Origin: Yersinia enterocolitica subsp. enterocolitica
GTDB lineage: Bacteria > Pseudomonadota > Gammaproteobacteria > Enterobacterales > Enterobacteriaceae
Reading direction: 5' to 3'
NCBI RefSeq assembly: GCF_901472495.1
Contig: NZ_LR590469.1
Span: 3,472,001-3,536,000 of the forward strand
Length of the DNA stretch: 64,000 bases
Shown: positions 16,848 through 25,333 of the stretch, piece by piece
Layout: every line of letters starts with the position of its first letter
Numbering within the stretch: position 1 is the first letter of the stretch
Made by a program: the position numbers and the translations under genes
Notes under the pieces: generated by a model
The model's input: the letters and a program-made list of their open reading frames with translations, nothing else
What the model was told of the DNA's origin: nothing
Database searches by the model: none

Positions 16848-17675
16848 ATGAGGATACGGCAGAGTAGCGGTAGTGTGATTTTCTTTTGGGTAAGTGCCTT
16901 ATTAACCAGCGGTGTTCATATTTATCTGATCTGGCTATTGAGCAATACCCCTATCCCCCCGGCATACACAGAGGTCTCTCCTGTGGCAATTATGCTCGCG
17001 GTGTCGACGGAGCCGGAGTTTACCCAACATATGGAGCAAGATTCGGTAGTTGGTATCACTCAAAATATCAACGAACCGGTGACGGAGCTGTCGGAACATC
17101 AGCCAGAAGAAGTGAGTCATATCCTGACCGCACCTGAGCATTCAAATGCTGCGTTGATTGTCGAAAGAGAAGTAAATGAGCCGCCAAAAGAGCTAAACAA
17201 AGCAAAACGACCACAACAGAAAGTGATGACACCACGTCAGCCCATTAATGAACGAACACCGGAAAACCACAGCAACCCCTCAACTCCAGCAGTAGTAACC
17301 AGTACCCCTTTATCGGGGGAGAGTCATCGGGTCGCGGCTGCGGCGAACAGTCATTCGTTGCATAATCAACAAAGTAAAATGAATTGGAAAAGCCGATTAC
17401 AAGGGCATCTGGCAGGGTTTAAACGTTATCCACCCCATGCCCGAAAACAGCGCCAGCAAGGAACTGTGATTATCCGTTTTGTGGTTAATAAAGAGGGGGA
17501 TGTGTTATCTACTAAACTTGTTAAGAGCAGTGGAGTTATTGCATTAGATCAAGAAGCATTGGCAGTGGTTAAACGTGCTCAACCATTGCCCCAGCCACCC
17601 GTCGGGTTATTATCGAATGAGCAGGTTTCATTGACTATGCCAGTTGATTTTGATCTAAAAAATATAAGACGGTGA
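16848..17675 (+). CDS. hasB: TonB-like energy transducer HasB
   Basis: TonB paralogue that couples the proton motive force (with ExbB/ExbD, not in this window) to HasR. 275 residues: short cytoplasmic start, membrane anchor at about residues 9-30 (VIFFWVSALLTSGVHIYLIWLL), a periplasmic spacer rich in Pro, Glu, Asn and Thr, and a C-terminal TonB domain from about residue 180 with FKRYPPHARKQRQQGTVIIRF and SSGVIALDQEALAVVKRAQPLP. The Pro-Lys repeats of housekeeping TonB are absent, as in S. marcescens HasB. The ribosome site is poor: AAAGGA lies about 20 bp upstream. Last gene of the has operon. Confidence 0.9.
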   Translation: MRIRQSSGSVIFFWVSALLTSGVHIYLIWLLSNTPIPPAYTEVSPVAIMLAVSTEPEFTQHMEQDSVVGITQNINEPVTELSEHQPEEVSHILTAPEHSNAALIVEREVNEPPKELNKAKRPQQKVMTPRQPINERTPENHSNPSTPAVVTSTPLSGESHRVAAAANSHSLHNQQSKMNWKSRLQGHLAGFKRYPPHARKQRQQGTVIIRFVVNKEGDVLSTKLVKSSGVIALDQEALAVVKRAQPLPQPPVGLLSNEQVSLTMPVDFDLKNIRR

Positions 17676-17722
17676 ATTGCGGGGGGTTATTTGACATCGC
17701 TTCGCGAAATAAAGGATAAAAA

Positions 17723-17741
17723 ACCGGGCATAACGCCCTGA
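17723..17741 (-). terminator. Left half of the lpd-like gene's terminator, split by the insertion sequence
   Basis: Rejoining the flanks at 17737/19049 restores AAACCGGGC-ATAAC-GCCCGGTTT, a nine-base-pair stem. Read on the minus strand it is followed by six T, so it is the terminator of the flavoprotein gene that ends at 19071. The IS target duplication GGCATAACGCC (17727-17737) is the loop plus part of both arms. A shortened stem GGGC/GCCC survives here because the first base of the IS is C. Confidence 0.75.
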
Positions 17742-19037
17742 GGGATCCCCACAAAATCACCATTAATAAACTAGCACCATATTTCGGTAGACTCTGGCAA
17801 GGTGATTAAGTGCACTATTCAGTGCTATTCGTCGCAATATTAGCGGAGAGTGTCTTAAGACATTCTCTGCTAACGTCAGATAAGATATGACCCGCCTCGA
17901 CTTCACACTGTTAGCCTGATACCTCACATGTAATCCTTTATTTTCAAAATGATACCCCATTAACCACATCACAATTGTACTTAACGTTACTAACAGGCTC
18001 AGGACCTGCATTCGCTCCGTTGTTCTGCTGCGGCTTGCACGCAAACCAAATCCAAAGCGCTCACTTTTTTCATCACGGAAATTTTGCTCTATTTGCATTC
18101 TTCTGCTGTATATTTTCATGACTTCACGGGGCCTGAAGTCGTCGCTACTGGTAAACAGTAGCCAGGGTGTTTTGGCTGATGAGCGGCCGTCACGCTCTTG
18201 TTTGTAGCGTTTTATCCTGCCACAGGAACGTCTGTTTTTTCTACCTTTAGGGGCTTTCTTATAAAGATAAAAATGGCCTTCGCAGCGGGCATATTGAGTA
18301 CGTGACAACGTACCCGGCCCCAAATATTCGGGCTGGCTTCTGGCCTGAAGTTCCTGTGGTTTGTACCAGATATCACCCTCCCGATGCAGTCGAAGTCGTG
18401 TATATCCCCTTATTCTTCCGACAAAATCCCAGCCTAATGATTTTATATGTTTGAACCAGGCATTTTGGAAACCTGCATCGGTAACAATAATAACTCTGGC
18501 ATCGGGATTAACGGCTCGGGCAAGTGCATTTAAAAATGTTTTATGAATTTGTTCGCTCTGCTGTTCAGCCGACGGAACAATCTGACTTAACAAAGGAATG
18601 GAGCGGCCATCACAAATTAAACTGGCCCGGAGAATGTGGTATTCATGCGAGTGATATCCACTCCAGTCAACAGCAACCACGCACAGAGATAATTTCCGGG
18701 TCAGCATAGCTATAATATTATTGAAAATCAGTGGAATATCACGATGAAGAGACTCATTTCCCAGCAAACGGTCCACGCGTTTAATTTTGTTTTTAACCTG
18801 AGCCTGACCCGGTAAGAAACGGCCGATACTGGTTAGAGTGAGTGAAGCTCCATTGATTAAAGCAACAGTGGCATCCATCAGGGCGCTTTGCCGGTATTTA
18901 TGAAATGGTGCTAAGGCATTCTGGAAAAAATTTTGGCATACTTTACGAACAAGCATAGCGGTGATCTCATTGAATTGGTGGAGCAATCAGTAGATCACAT
19001 CACGCTATGCCTGTCTTGTTTTCTGGGGATTCTTCAG
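17738..19037 (-). mobile_element. IS4-family (IS10-like) insertion sequence, complete, 1300 bp
   Basis: One transposase gene between inverted ends: left CTGAGGGATCCCCACAAAATC and, on the opposite strand, right CTGAAGAATCCCCAGAAAAC, which are near-identical and resemble the IS10 end CTGAGAGATCCCC. An 11-bp direct repeat GGCATAACGCC flanks it (17727-17737 and 19038-19048). The ends, duplication and open transposase frame together indicate a complete and fairly recent insertion. I do not recognise the exact named element. Confidence 0.92.
17763..18986 (-). CDS. Transposase of the IS4 family, IS10-like
   Basis: 407-residue DDE transposase, similar in plan to IS10 transposase (about 400 residues). 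Catalytic residues are visible: the first Asp in VVAVDWSGYHSHEYH (about residue 123), the second in VIIVTDAGFQNAWF (about 194), and the Glu in the YSRRMQIEQNFRDEKS signature (the Y-R-E-K motif of the family, about residues 318-333). N-terminal HTH-like region with SIGRFLPGQAQVKNKIKRVDRLLGN, typical of IS10/IS4 relatives. The frame is intact and fills the element, leaving about 25 bp at the left end and 51 bp at the right. Confidence 0.92.
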   Translation of the reverse strand: MLHQFNEITAMLVRKVCQNFFQNALAPFHKYRQSALMDATVALINGASLTLTSIGRFLPGQAQVKNKIKRVDRLLGNESLHRDIPLIFNNIIAMLTRKLSLCVVAVDWSGYHSHEYHILRASLICDGRSIPLLSQIVPSAEQQSEQIHKTFLNALARAVNPDARVIIVTDAGFQNAWFKHIKSLGWDFVGRIRGYTRLRLHREGDIWYKPQELQARSQPEYLGPGTLSRTQYARCEGHFYLYKKAPKGRKNRRSCGRIKRYKQERDGRSSAKTPWLLFTSSDDFRPREVMKIYSRRMQIEQNFRDEKSERFGFGLRASRSRTTERMQVLSLLVTLSTIVMWLMGYHFENKGLHVRYQANSVKSRRVISYLTLAENVLRHSPLILRRIALNSALNHLARVYRNMVLVY

Positions 19038-19057
19038 GGCATAACGCCCGGTTTAAA
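19036..19057 (-). terminator. Right half of the lpd-like gene's terminator, split by the insertion sequence
   Basis: Second copy of the target duplication (19038-19048) followed by CGGTTTAAAC. A stem GGGC-ATAAC-GCCC still forms because the last base of the IS is G, but the six-T tail now lies on the far side of the 1.3-kb element. Termination of the flavoprotein transcript is probably weakened or now depends on the element. Confidence 0.65.
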
Positions 19058-19070
19058 CAGTTGGAAAAGG

Positions 19071-20519
19071 TTATTCACCTGGGCAGCGCAGGCAACGTTC
19101 GGCCTCGTCAGTACCCAGTTTCAATTTAGACTGCAAATCACGCAATGCTGTACGCAAACCTTCTTCAATCACGGGGTGATAGAACGGCATATCCAGCATC
19201 TGGTTGATGGTCATTTGCTGTTGATGTGCCCAAGCCAATAGATGGGCAATATGCTCGGCACTTGGCCCCATCATCTCGGCACCCAGGAAACGACCTGTTC
19301 CCTGTTCGCCATAAACCCGCAAGATACCTTTGTTTTTCAGCATGACCCGTGAGCGGCCTTGATTCTCAAAAGAGACTTCGCCGATTTCAAAGCAACCGCA
19401 TGCACTGAATTTTTGCGATAATTCGCGGAACGTAGAACCTACCATCGCGATTTGTGGGTCAGAGAACACCACGGAGATTGGGCTACGGCGCAAACCCGGA
19501 ATCACTTCAGGGAACCCACCGGCGTTTACTCCCGCGATACGAGCCTGATCACTGGCTTCATGCAGTAAGGGTAATTGGTTGCTGGCATCACCGGCAATAA
19601 AGATATGCGGCACGCTAGTCTGCATTGTCAGCCGGTCAGCTGGCGGAACACCACGATCGTCAAGCACCAGTGAGGTATTTTCCAAACTGAGTTTATCGAC
19701 ATTCGGCCGGCGACCTGTGGCAGCTAAAACATAATCCACCATGATTTCTTGTGGTAAACCGGCGTCATCCAGATAGCGGATAAAGACTTTATCCCCTTCG
19801 CGCTGCATCACTTCAACTTTCACATCTGGGTTGAGATAGAACTCTTCACCCAAGGTTTTTGCTGCGTAATTGCGCACAATACTGTCTGTCAGCGGGCCGA
19901 CACCACCACCCACGCCGAACATTTTGACTTGAACACCAAGTCGATGCAGTGCCTGGCCAAGTTCCAGCCCAATAACGCCGGGGCCGAAAACAGCGACTGA
20001 TTCGGGTAAATCGTCCCAGTTGAATACGTCGTCGTTGACGATAAGCCGATCACCCAGCTCATTCCAGGCGGCAGGCCAGCTTGGGCGAGAACCAGTGGCA
20101 ATGACAATGCGCTGCGCAACAATACGAGTGTGATCATCAACTTGTAGTGTATTGTCATCAATAAAACGGGCATAGCCCTGAATTTTGTCATTAGCCGGAA
20201 TGTTATCGACACCTTCCAGTACAAAACCCACAAAGCGGTCGCGCTCGCGTTTTACGCGATCCATAACTTCGCGGCCATTAATCAGAATGTCACCTTGTGG
20301 GTGAATACCAAAACCGGGAGCTTTTTCAATCTGATGCACAGCTTCAGCCGCCGCAATCAGCAGTTTGGATGGCATGCAACCGACGCGGGCACAGGTGGTA
20401 CCGTATTTGCCACCTTCAATCATTACTACATTGGGGGTCGCCAGTTTGGCTGCGCGATAAGCGCCAAGCCCGGCAGTGCCGCCGCCAATCACGGCGACAT
20501 CAACGTTTAAGGTTTTCAT
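19071..20519 (-). CDS. Dihydrolipoamide dehydrogenase-like pyridine nucleotide-disulphide oxidoreductase
   Basis: FAD-dependent disulphide reductase of 482 residues, starting at the ATG at 20517-20519 (MKTLNVDVAVIGGG). FAD-binding GGGTAGLGAYRAA, redox-active pair CARVGC (about residues 42-47), the NAD(P) Rossmann motif FGPGVIGLELG, a second FAD motif FIAGDASNQ, and the C-terminal HPVIEEGLR with the catalytic His-Glu. It also carries an extra cysteine pair near the C-terminus (ERCLRCPGE), unlike pyruvate-dehydrogenase Lpd. It sits beside a peroxiredoxin-glutaredoxin and oxyR, not beside 2-oxoacid dehydrogenase genes. I therefore infer a role in thiol recycling for peroxide defence, though the substrate is unknown. 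Its terminator is split by an IS. Confidence 0.85.
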   Translation of the reverse strand: MKTLNVDVAVIGGGTAGLGAYRAAKLATPNVVMIEGGKYGTTCARVGCMPSKLLIAAAEAVHQIEKAPGFGIHPQGDILINGREVMDRVKRERDRFVGFVLEGVDNIPANDKIQGYARFIDDNTLQVDDHTRIVAQRIVIATGSRPSWPAAWNELGDRLIVNDDVFNWDDLPESVAVFGPGVIGLELGQALHRLGVQVKMFGVGGGVGPLTDSIVRNYAAKTLGEEFYLNPDVKVEVMQREGDKVFIRYLDDAGLPQEIMVDYVLAATGRRPNVDKLSLENTSLVLDDRGVPPADRLTMQTSVPHIFIAGDASNQLPLLHEASDQARIAGVNAGGFPEVIPGLRRSPISVVFSDPQIAMVGSTFRELSQKFSACGCFEIGEVSFENQGRSRVMLKNKGILRVYGEQGTGRFLGAEMMGPSAEHIAHLLAWAHQQQMTINQMLDMPFYHPVIEEGLRTALRDLQSKLKLGTDEAERCLRCPGE

Positions 20520-20564
20520 GTCTGCTCCATAACAGGAAAAAAGGGTAGGCCGAAGCCTACCAAG

Positions 20565-20691
<127 letters not shown>

Positions 20692-20718
20692 AACTATATC
20701 TTCATTCTATTAATATTA

Positions 20719-21450
20719 TTAAGCAGATAAGTAATTTTCTAAATCATCACTACCACCAATGTGGCGGCCACCGATAAACACTTGTGGCACTGTCCCACGG
20801 CCAGTAACAGCGCGCAGACTGACGGTGGTGGCATCTTTACCCAGTACGATTTCTTCATACTGAATACCGCGATCTTGCAGCATCTGTTTGGCTTTGGCGC
20901 AGAATGGGCAGCCCGGTTTGGTAAAGACAGAAACCGATTCTTGCACTTTAAAATCAGGGGCCAGATACTTCAGCATGGTGTCAGCGTCAGACACTTCAAA
21001 CGGGTCGCCTGGTTTGTTTGGCTCGACAAACATTTTCTCAACCACGCCGTTACGTACCAGCATGGAATAACGCCATGAACGCGGCCCGAAGCCCAGATCC
21101 GCTTTCTCAACCAGCATATTCATACCTTTGGTGAATTCGCCGTTACCATCAGGAATGAAAGTGATATTTTCTGCATGTTGATCGGCTTTCCAGGCATTCA
21201 TCACGAAAGTATCATTGACCGACACACACAGAATGCTATCAACACCGTGCTGTTTAAACACACCAGCCAGTTCGTTATAACGCGGCAGATGGCTGGAAGA
21301 ACAAGTCGGGGTAAAGGCACCCGGTAGTGAAAATACGATGACGGTTTTATTGTTAAATAACTCATCGGTAGTTACATCAACCCACTGGTCGCCCTGACGG
21401 GTATGGAAAGTGACTTGTGGGACTTTTTTACCTTCTTGGCTAGTAAACAT
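20719..21450 (-). CDS. Hybrid peroxiredoxin-glutaredoxin peroxidase
   Basis: Fusion enzyme of 243 residues that reduces hydroperoxides with glutathione, like the Prx-Grx of Haemophilus. Residues 1-165 form a Prx5-type peroxiredoxin with the peroxidatic cysteine in PGAFTPTCSSSHLPRY (about residue 49); residues 170-243 form a glutaredoxin with FTKPGCPFCAKAK and the later GTVPQVFIGGRHIGGSDDL that binds glutathione. Ribosome site AAGGAGTT precedes the ATG at 21450. It is divergent from oxyR, with an OxyR-like site between them, and so is probably induced by peroxide. Confidence 0.93.
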   Translation of the reverse strand: MFTSQEGKKVPQVTFHTRQGDQWVDVTTDELFNNKTVIVFSLPGAFTPTCSSSHLPRYNELAGVFKQHGVDSILCVSVNDTFVMNAWKADQHAENITFIPDGNGEFTKGMNMLVEKADLGFGPRSWRYSMLVRNGVVEKMFVEPNKPGDPFEVSDADTMLKYLAPDFKVQESVSVFTKPGCPFCAKAKQMLQDRGIQYEEIVLGKDATTVSLRAVTGRGTVPQVFIGGRHIGGSDDLENYLSA

Positions 21451-21543
21451 CTGTAACTCCTTAATTAGAAAATAAAATATTTAAATTTTTCTAGGTATCT
21501 CTTCGTTGGGACACATTATTCATTTTATCACTTGATAGTTCTA

Positions 21544-21580
21544 ATCACTGGTTGCTATCTTATCTATCGTTAATGGCTAT
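21544..21580. promoter_or_regulatory. Candidate OxyR-binding site between prx-grx and oxyR
   Basis: Matches the spacing ATAG-N7-CTAT-N7-ATAG-N7-CTAT: ATCA (21544), CTAT (21555), ATCG (21566), CTAT (21577), each exactly seven bases apart. Both CTAT elements are perfect and the other two are partial. It ends 17 bp before the oxyR start codon, where binding would repress oxyR and could activate the divergent peroxidase gene. Assignment is by pattern only. Confidence 0.55.
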
Positions 21581-21597
21581 CATAAAGCGGAGCACCG

Positions 21598-22530
21598 ATG
21601 AATATTCGTGATTTAGAATACCTAGTGGCGCTGGCTGAGTTCAGGCATTTCCGGCGCGCAGCCGACTCTTGTCATGTCAGTCAACCCACATTAAGTGGCC
21701 AGATTCGTAAACTGGAAGATGAACTGGGCGTGATGTTGTTAGAGCGCACCAGTCGTAAGGTGCTGTTTACACAGGCAGGGTTATTGCTGGTGGAACAAGC
21801 CAGAACAGTATTGCGAGAAGTGAAAGTGCTCAAAGAGATGGCCAGTTTGCAGGGTGAGAGTATGTCTGGCCCACTGCATATTGGGCTTATTCCTACTGTT
21901 GGGCCGTATCTGTTGCCGCAAATCATTCCAATGTTGCATCAAACATTCCCAAAACTGGAAATGTATCTGCACGAAGCGCAAACCCAAAACCTTCTGGCGC
22001 AGTTGGATAGCGGTAAACTCGATTGTGCCATTCTGGCTCTGGTTAAAGAGACCGAAGCTTTTATTGAAGTTCCGCTCTTTGATGAGCCGATGCAATTGGC
22101 GATTTATGCTGATCACCCGTGGGCGGATCGTGACAAAGTGCAGATGCATGAGCTGGCGGGTGAGAAATTACTGATGCTGGAAGATGGTCACTGTTTGCGT
22201 GATCAGGCGATGGGTTTTTGCTTCCAGGCGGGCGCTGATGAAGACACACATTTCCGCGCTACCAGCTTGGAAACTCTGCGTAATATGGTTGCAGCAGGTA
22301 GTGGAATTACACTATTGCCATCACTGGCGGTACCGAATGAAAGAAAGCGTGATGGTGTTTGTTATCTGGAATGCTACAAGCCAGTACCAAAGCGCACCAT
22401 TGCGTTAGTGTATCGCCCCGGCTCCCCATTGCGTGGCCGCTATGAGCAACTTGCCGAGGCAATACGTGAACACATGCAACCGCGCATGAATTCAGATGTT
22501 ATCAACCAAAAACTAGAACAGGCGGTTTAA
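21598..22530 (+). CDS. oxyR: Peroxide-sensing LysR-type regulator OxyR
   Basis: Transcription factor that activates antioxidant genes when oxidised by hydrogen peroxide. 310 residues: N-terminal helix-turn-helix (MNIRDLEYLVALAEFRHFRRAADSCHVSQPTLSGQIRKLE in pieces, residues 1-40), linker, and a regulatory domain in which GHCLRDQAMGFC carries the redox pair equivalent to Cys199 and Cys208. Ribosome site CGGAG at about 21588. Its 3' end overlaps the convergent sthA by 18 bp. The neighbouring divergent peroxidase is a likely target. Confidence 0.97.
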   Translation: MNIRDLEYLVALAEFRHFRRAADSCHVSQPTLSGQIRKLEDELGVMLLERTSRKVLFTQAGLLLVEQARTVLREVKVLKEMASLQGESMSGPLHIGLIPTVGPYLLPQIIPMLHQTFPKLEMYLHEAQTQNLLAQLDSGKLDCAILALVKETEAFIEVPLFDEPMQLAIYADHPWADRDKVQMHELAGEKLLMLEDGHCLRDQAMGFCFQAGADEDTHFRATSLETLRNMVAAGSGITLLPSLAVPNERKRDGVCYLECYKPVPKRTIALVYRPGSPLRGRYEQLAEAIREHMQPRMNSDVINQKLEQAV

Positions 22531-23913
22531 TCCATTGAGTGCTGCCACTCGGTAGGCTTCTGCCATAGTTGGATAGTTGAAGGTAGTATTAACGAAGTAT
22601 TCGATAGTATTGCCTTCTCCTTTTTGCTCCATGATGGCCTGCCCGATGTGGATAATTTCAGCCGCACGTTCACCAAAGCAATGAATACCGAGGATCTGCT
22701 TGGTTTCCCGATGGAACAGAATTTTTAAACTGCCGGTATCCATGCCAACGATTTGCGCCCGTGCGAGATGTTTAAATTGCGCGCGACCCACCTCGTAAGG
22801 GACTTTCATCGCCGTCAAATCTTGTTCTGTTTTACCCACCGAACTGATTTCCGGAATAGTATAAATTCCGGTTGGAATATCTTCGATCAGGTGAGTATTC
22901 GCTTCGCCTTTGATCATCGCTTGTGCTGCAATTCGCCCTTGGTCATAAGCCGCAGAGGCCAGACTTGGGTAGCCAATCACATCCCCAACCGCATACACAT
23001 GGGAAAGCGCGGTCTGATACATGCTGTTGACCTTCAACAAGCCACGGCTATCCGCTTCCAGCCCAATCTTTTCCAGGCCTAAGCCACTGGTATTACCGGT
23101 GCGTCCATTGGCATACAGCAAACAATCCGCTTTGACCTTTTTGCCTGATTTCAGATGGACAATAACTCCGTCAACGGTGCCCTCAATCTGCTCAAATTCT
23201 TCGTTATGGCGGATAACCACGCCGTTATTCCAGAAGTGATAAGAGAGGGCATCTGACATTTCCTGATCGAGGAATGCTAGCAGACGGTCGCGGGTATTGA
23301 TTAAATCAACTTTGACACTCAAGCCACGGAAAATTGAAGCGTATTCACAGCCAATAACCCCGGCGCCATAGATAATGACGTGTTGGGGCTCATGGCTGAG
23401 TTGTAAAATGGTATCGCTGTCGTAAATGCGTTCGTGGGTAAAATCAACATTTGCTGGGCGATAGGGGCGTGAACCAGTCGCAATCACGATGTTATCGGCT
23501 CGCAGTGTATCGTTAGTACCATCGGCATAACGCACGTTTATGGTATTGGCATCAATAAAACTGGCATCACCGGAGAACATTTGGCAGTGATTGCGATCAT
23601 AAAAGCCTTGGCGCATGCGGGTCTGCTGGTTAATAACACGGTCAGCATGGTTTAAAATATCAGAGAAAGAGGAACTGATGGTTCGGGCATTGTCGCTGTA
23701 AAGTGGGTTTTGGTTGAACTCGATAATACGGCTAACGGCGTGGCGCAAAGCTTTGGAAGGGATGGTGCCCCAATGGGTGCAACCCCCGCCCACATTATTA
23801 TACCGCTCAATCACGGCAACGCGGGCACCTTGCTTGACCAACCCCATAGCGGCACCTTCACCGCCAGGACCCGAGCCAATAACAATGGCATCAAAATGGA
23901 AGTGCTGTTGCAT
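22513..23913 (-). CDS. sthA: Soluble pyridine nucleotide transhydrogenase SthA
   Basis: FAD enzyme that moves reducing equivalents from NADPH to NAD+, balancing the cofactor pools. 466 residues, normal length. FAD motif AIVIGSGPGGEGAAMG; in the redox region it reads GGGCTHWGTIPSKAL, with Thr in place of the second redox cysteine as is typical of Sth. NAD(P) motif YGAGVIGCEYASIF, second FAD motif YAVGDVIG, and the C-terminal NTTFNYPTMAEAYRVAALNG. Start ATG at 23911-23913. Tail-to-tail overlap with oxyR. Confidence 0.96.
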   Translation of the reverse strand: MQQHFHFDAIVIGSGPGGEGAAMGLVKQGARVAVIERYNNVGGGCTHWGTIPSKALRHAVSRIIEFNQNPLYSDNARTISSSFSDILNHADRVINQQTRMRQGFYDRNHCQMFSGDASFIDANTINVRYADGTNDTLRADNIVIATGSRPYRPANVDFTHERIYDSDTILQLSHEPQHVIIYGAGVIGCEYASIFRGLSVKVDLINTRDRLLAFLDQEMSDALSYHFWNNGVVIRHNEEFEQIEGTVDGVIVHLKSGKKVKADCLLYANGRTGNTSGLGLEKIGLEADSRGLLKVNSMYQTALSHVYAVGDVIGYPSLASAAYDQGRIAAQAMIKGEANTHLIEDIPTGIYTIPEISSVGKTEQDLTAMKVPYEVGRAQFKHLARAQIVGMDTGSLKILFHRETKQILGIHCFGERAAEIIHIGQAIMEQKGEGNTIEYFVNTTFNYPTMAEAYRVAALNGLNRLF

Positions 23914-24130
23914 GTAGGAGAGACCTATTATTATACAAAATTACAACGCTACATTAACATCATCCTAAGTATAACCCAATAAACAATGGGTAAATCACCG
24001 TGATGTGTGCTGTAAAGCGGCAATTCCGTATGGTGATGATACGTTTGTATAACGGTTGTTACTATAAAGTTTGGTATATTGCTGACTATATGTCTTAGAT
24101 TGAGAAATTGGATATCCCTTGGGTACGATT

Positions 24131-24763
24131 ATGGGCGTCAGAGCACAACAAAAAGAGCGGACTCGTCGTTCCCTTATCGAAGCGGCGTTCAGCCAACTGA
24201 GTGCTGAGCGGAGTTTTGCCAGCCTGAGTTTGCGGGAGGTCTCCCGTGAGGCGGGCATTGCACCGACTTCTTTTTATCGGCATTTCCGTGATGTAGATGA
24301 ACTTGGGCTGACAATGGTCGACGAAAGCGGCCTGATGTTGCGCCAACTTATGCGGCAAGCTCGTCAACGGATTGCCAAGGGCGGCAGTGTTATCCGCACC
24401 TCAGTATCTACATTTATGGAATTTATCGGTAATAACCCTAATGCATTCCGCTTATTGTTGCGGGAGCGGTCTGGGACGTCCGCGGCCTTCCGTGCGGCGG
24501 TTGCGCGTGAAATTCAGCATTTTATTGCCGAGCTGGCCGATTATCTTGAGCTGGAAAATCATATGCCGCGCAGTTTCACCGAAGCACAAGCTGAGGCCAT
24601 GGTCACAATTGTCTTCAGTGCGGGTGCAGAAGTCCTGGACGTAGATGCTGAACAGCGGCGACAGTTAGAAGAACGACTGGTTTTACAACTGCGGATGATC
24701 TCCAAGGGTGCTTATTATTGGTATCGGCGCGAGCAGGAAAAGCTCGCTGTGTCCCGCGCTTAA
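24131..24763 (+). CDS. fabR: TetR-type repressor of unsaturated fatty acid synthesis FabR
   Basis: DNA-binding repressor of fabA and fabB that responds to the saturated/unsaturated acyl balance. I use the ATG at 24131 ([15 protein letters not shown]), which matches the E. coli start; a frame-extending TTG 12 bp upstream lies in the weak ribosome region. 210 residues: TetR helix-turn-helix at about residues 10-56 ([24 protein letters not shown]), then an all-helical ligand/dimer domain. yijD begins 17 bp downstream, so the two are probably co-transcribed. Divergent from sthA. Confidence 0.95.
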
Positions 24764-24779
24764 TAAGGTAAGGAAAACA

Positions 24780-25256
24780 ATGGAACAATCTTGCTCTAAA
24801 AAACAATCTTCCTCGGAAAAACAATCTTGCTCTCAACAACAAGTTTATTCTGAAAAACAACCTCACCGTGAAACCGGCACCCTGCTGCTGGCTTTGATTA
24901 CGGGTTTGGCAATAAACGGTTCATTTAACGCGTTATTCAGCAGATTTGTTCCTTTTTCAGTCTTTCCTCTGCTGACATTAATCCTGGCGGTTTATTGTTT
25001 GCATCAGCGCTATCTCAATTTTGCCATGCCACAAGGCCTGCCAGTACTGGCTGGTGCGTGTTTCTTACTTGGCATTTTATTGTATAGCGCGATTGTGCGG
25101 GTTGAGCATCCGGCGATTGGTTCTAACTTTGTTCCTTCGATTTTGAGTGTGGTGTTGGTGTTCTGGATCTTATTCAAACTGAAAGCACGTAAATCAGCGC
25201 AGACAGACATCAATGCTGATACCGACACAGATATAGATAACCAGCAGCCGCAATAG
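24780..25256 (+). CDS. yijD: Inner membrane protein YijD with an unusual low-complexity N-terminus
   Basis: 158 residues from the ATG at 24780, after the ribosome site TAAGGAA. From about residue 40 it matches the small membrane protein YijD (about 119 residues in E. coli), with hydrophobic helices TLLLALITGLAINGSFNALF, FPLLTLILAVYCL, LPVLAGACFLLGILLYSAI and FVPSILSVVLVFWILF. Function unknown; it regularly follows fabR. Residues 1-38 are extra and built of repeated Ser-Glu/Lys-Lys-Gln units (SKKQSS, SEKQSC, SQQQVY, SEKQPH), which may be slippage-prone at the DNA level. The C-terminus has an Asp-Thr run (DINADTDTDID). Confidence 0.85.
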   Translation: MEQSCSKKQSSSEKQSCSQQQVYSEKQPHRETGTLLLALITGLAINGSFNALFSRFVPFSVFPLLTLILAVYCLHQRYLNFAMPQGLPVLAGACFLLGILLYSAIVRVEHPAIGSNFVPSILSVVLVFWILFKLKARKSAQTDINADTDTDIDNQQPQ

Positions 25257-25284
25257 CTTTTCTGTTCATTTATTGCACCAATAG

Positions 25285-25317
25285 AAAGGGCAACACCGCG
25301 TTGCCCTTTTTTTGTCT
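25285..25317. terminator. Bidirectional terminator between yijD and trmA
   Basis: AAAGGGCAAC-ACCGC-GTTGCCCTTT followed by further T. The stem with A on one side and T on the other suits both convergent genes. Confidence 0.85.
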
Positions 25318-25333
25318 CGATTCCTGCTGTTTG

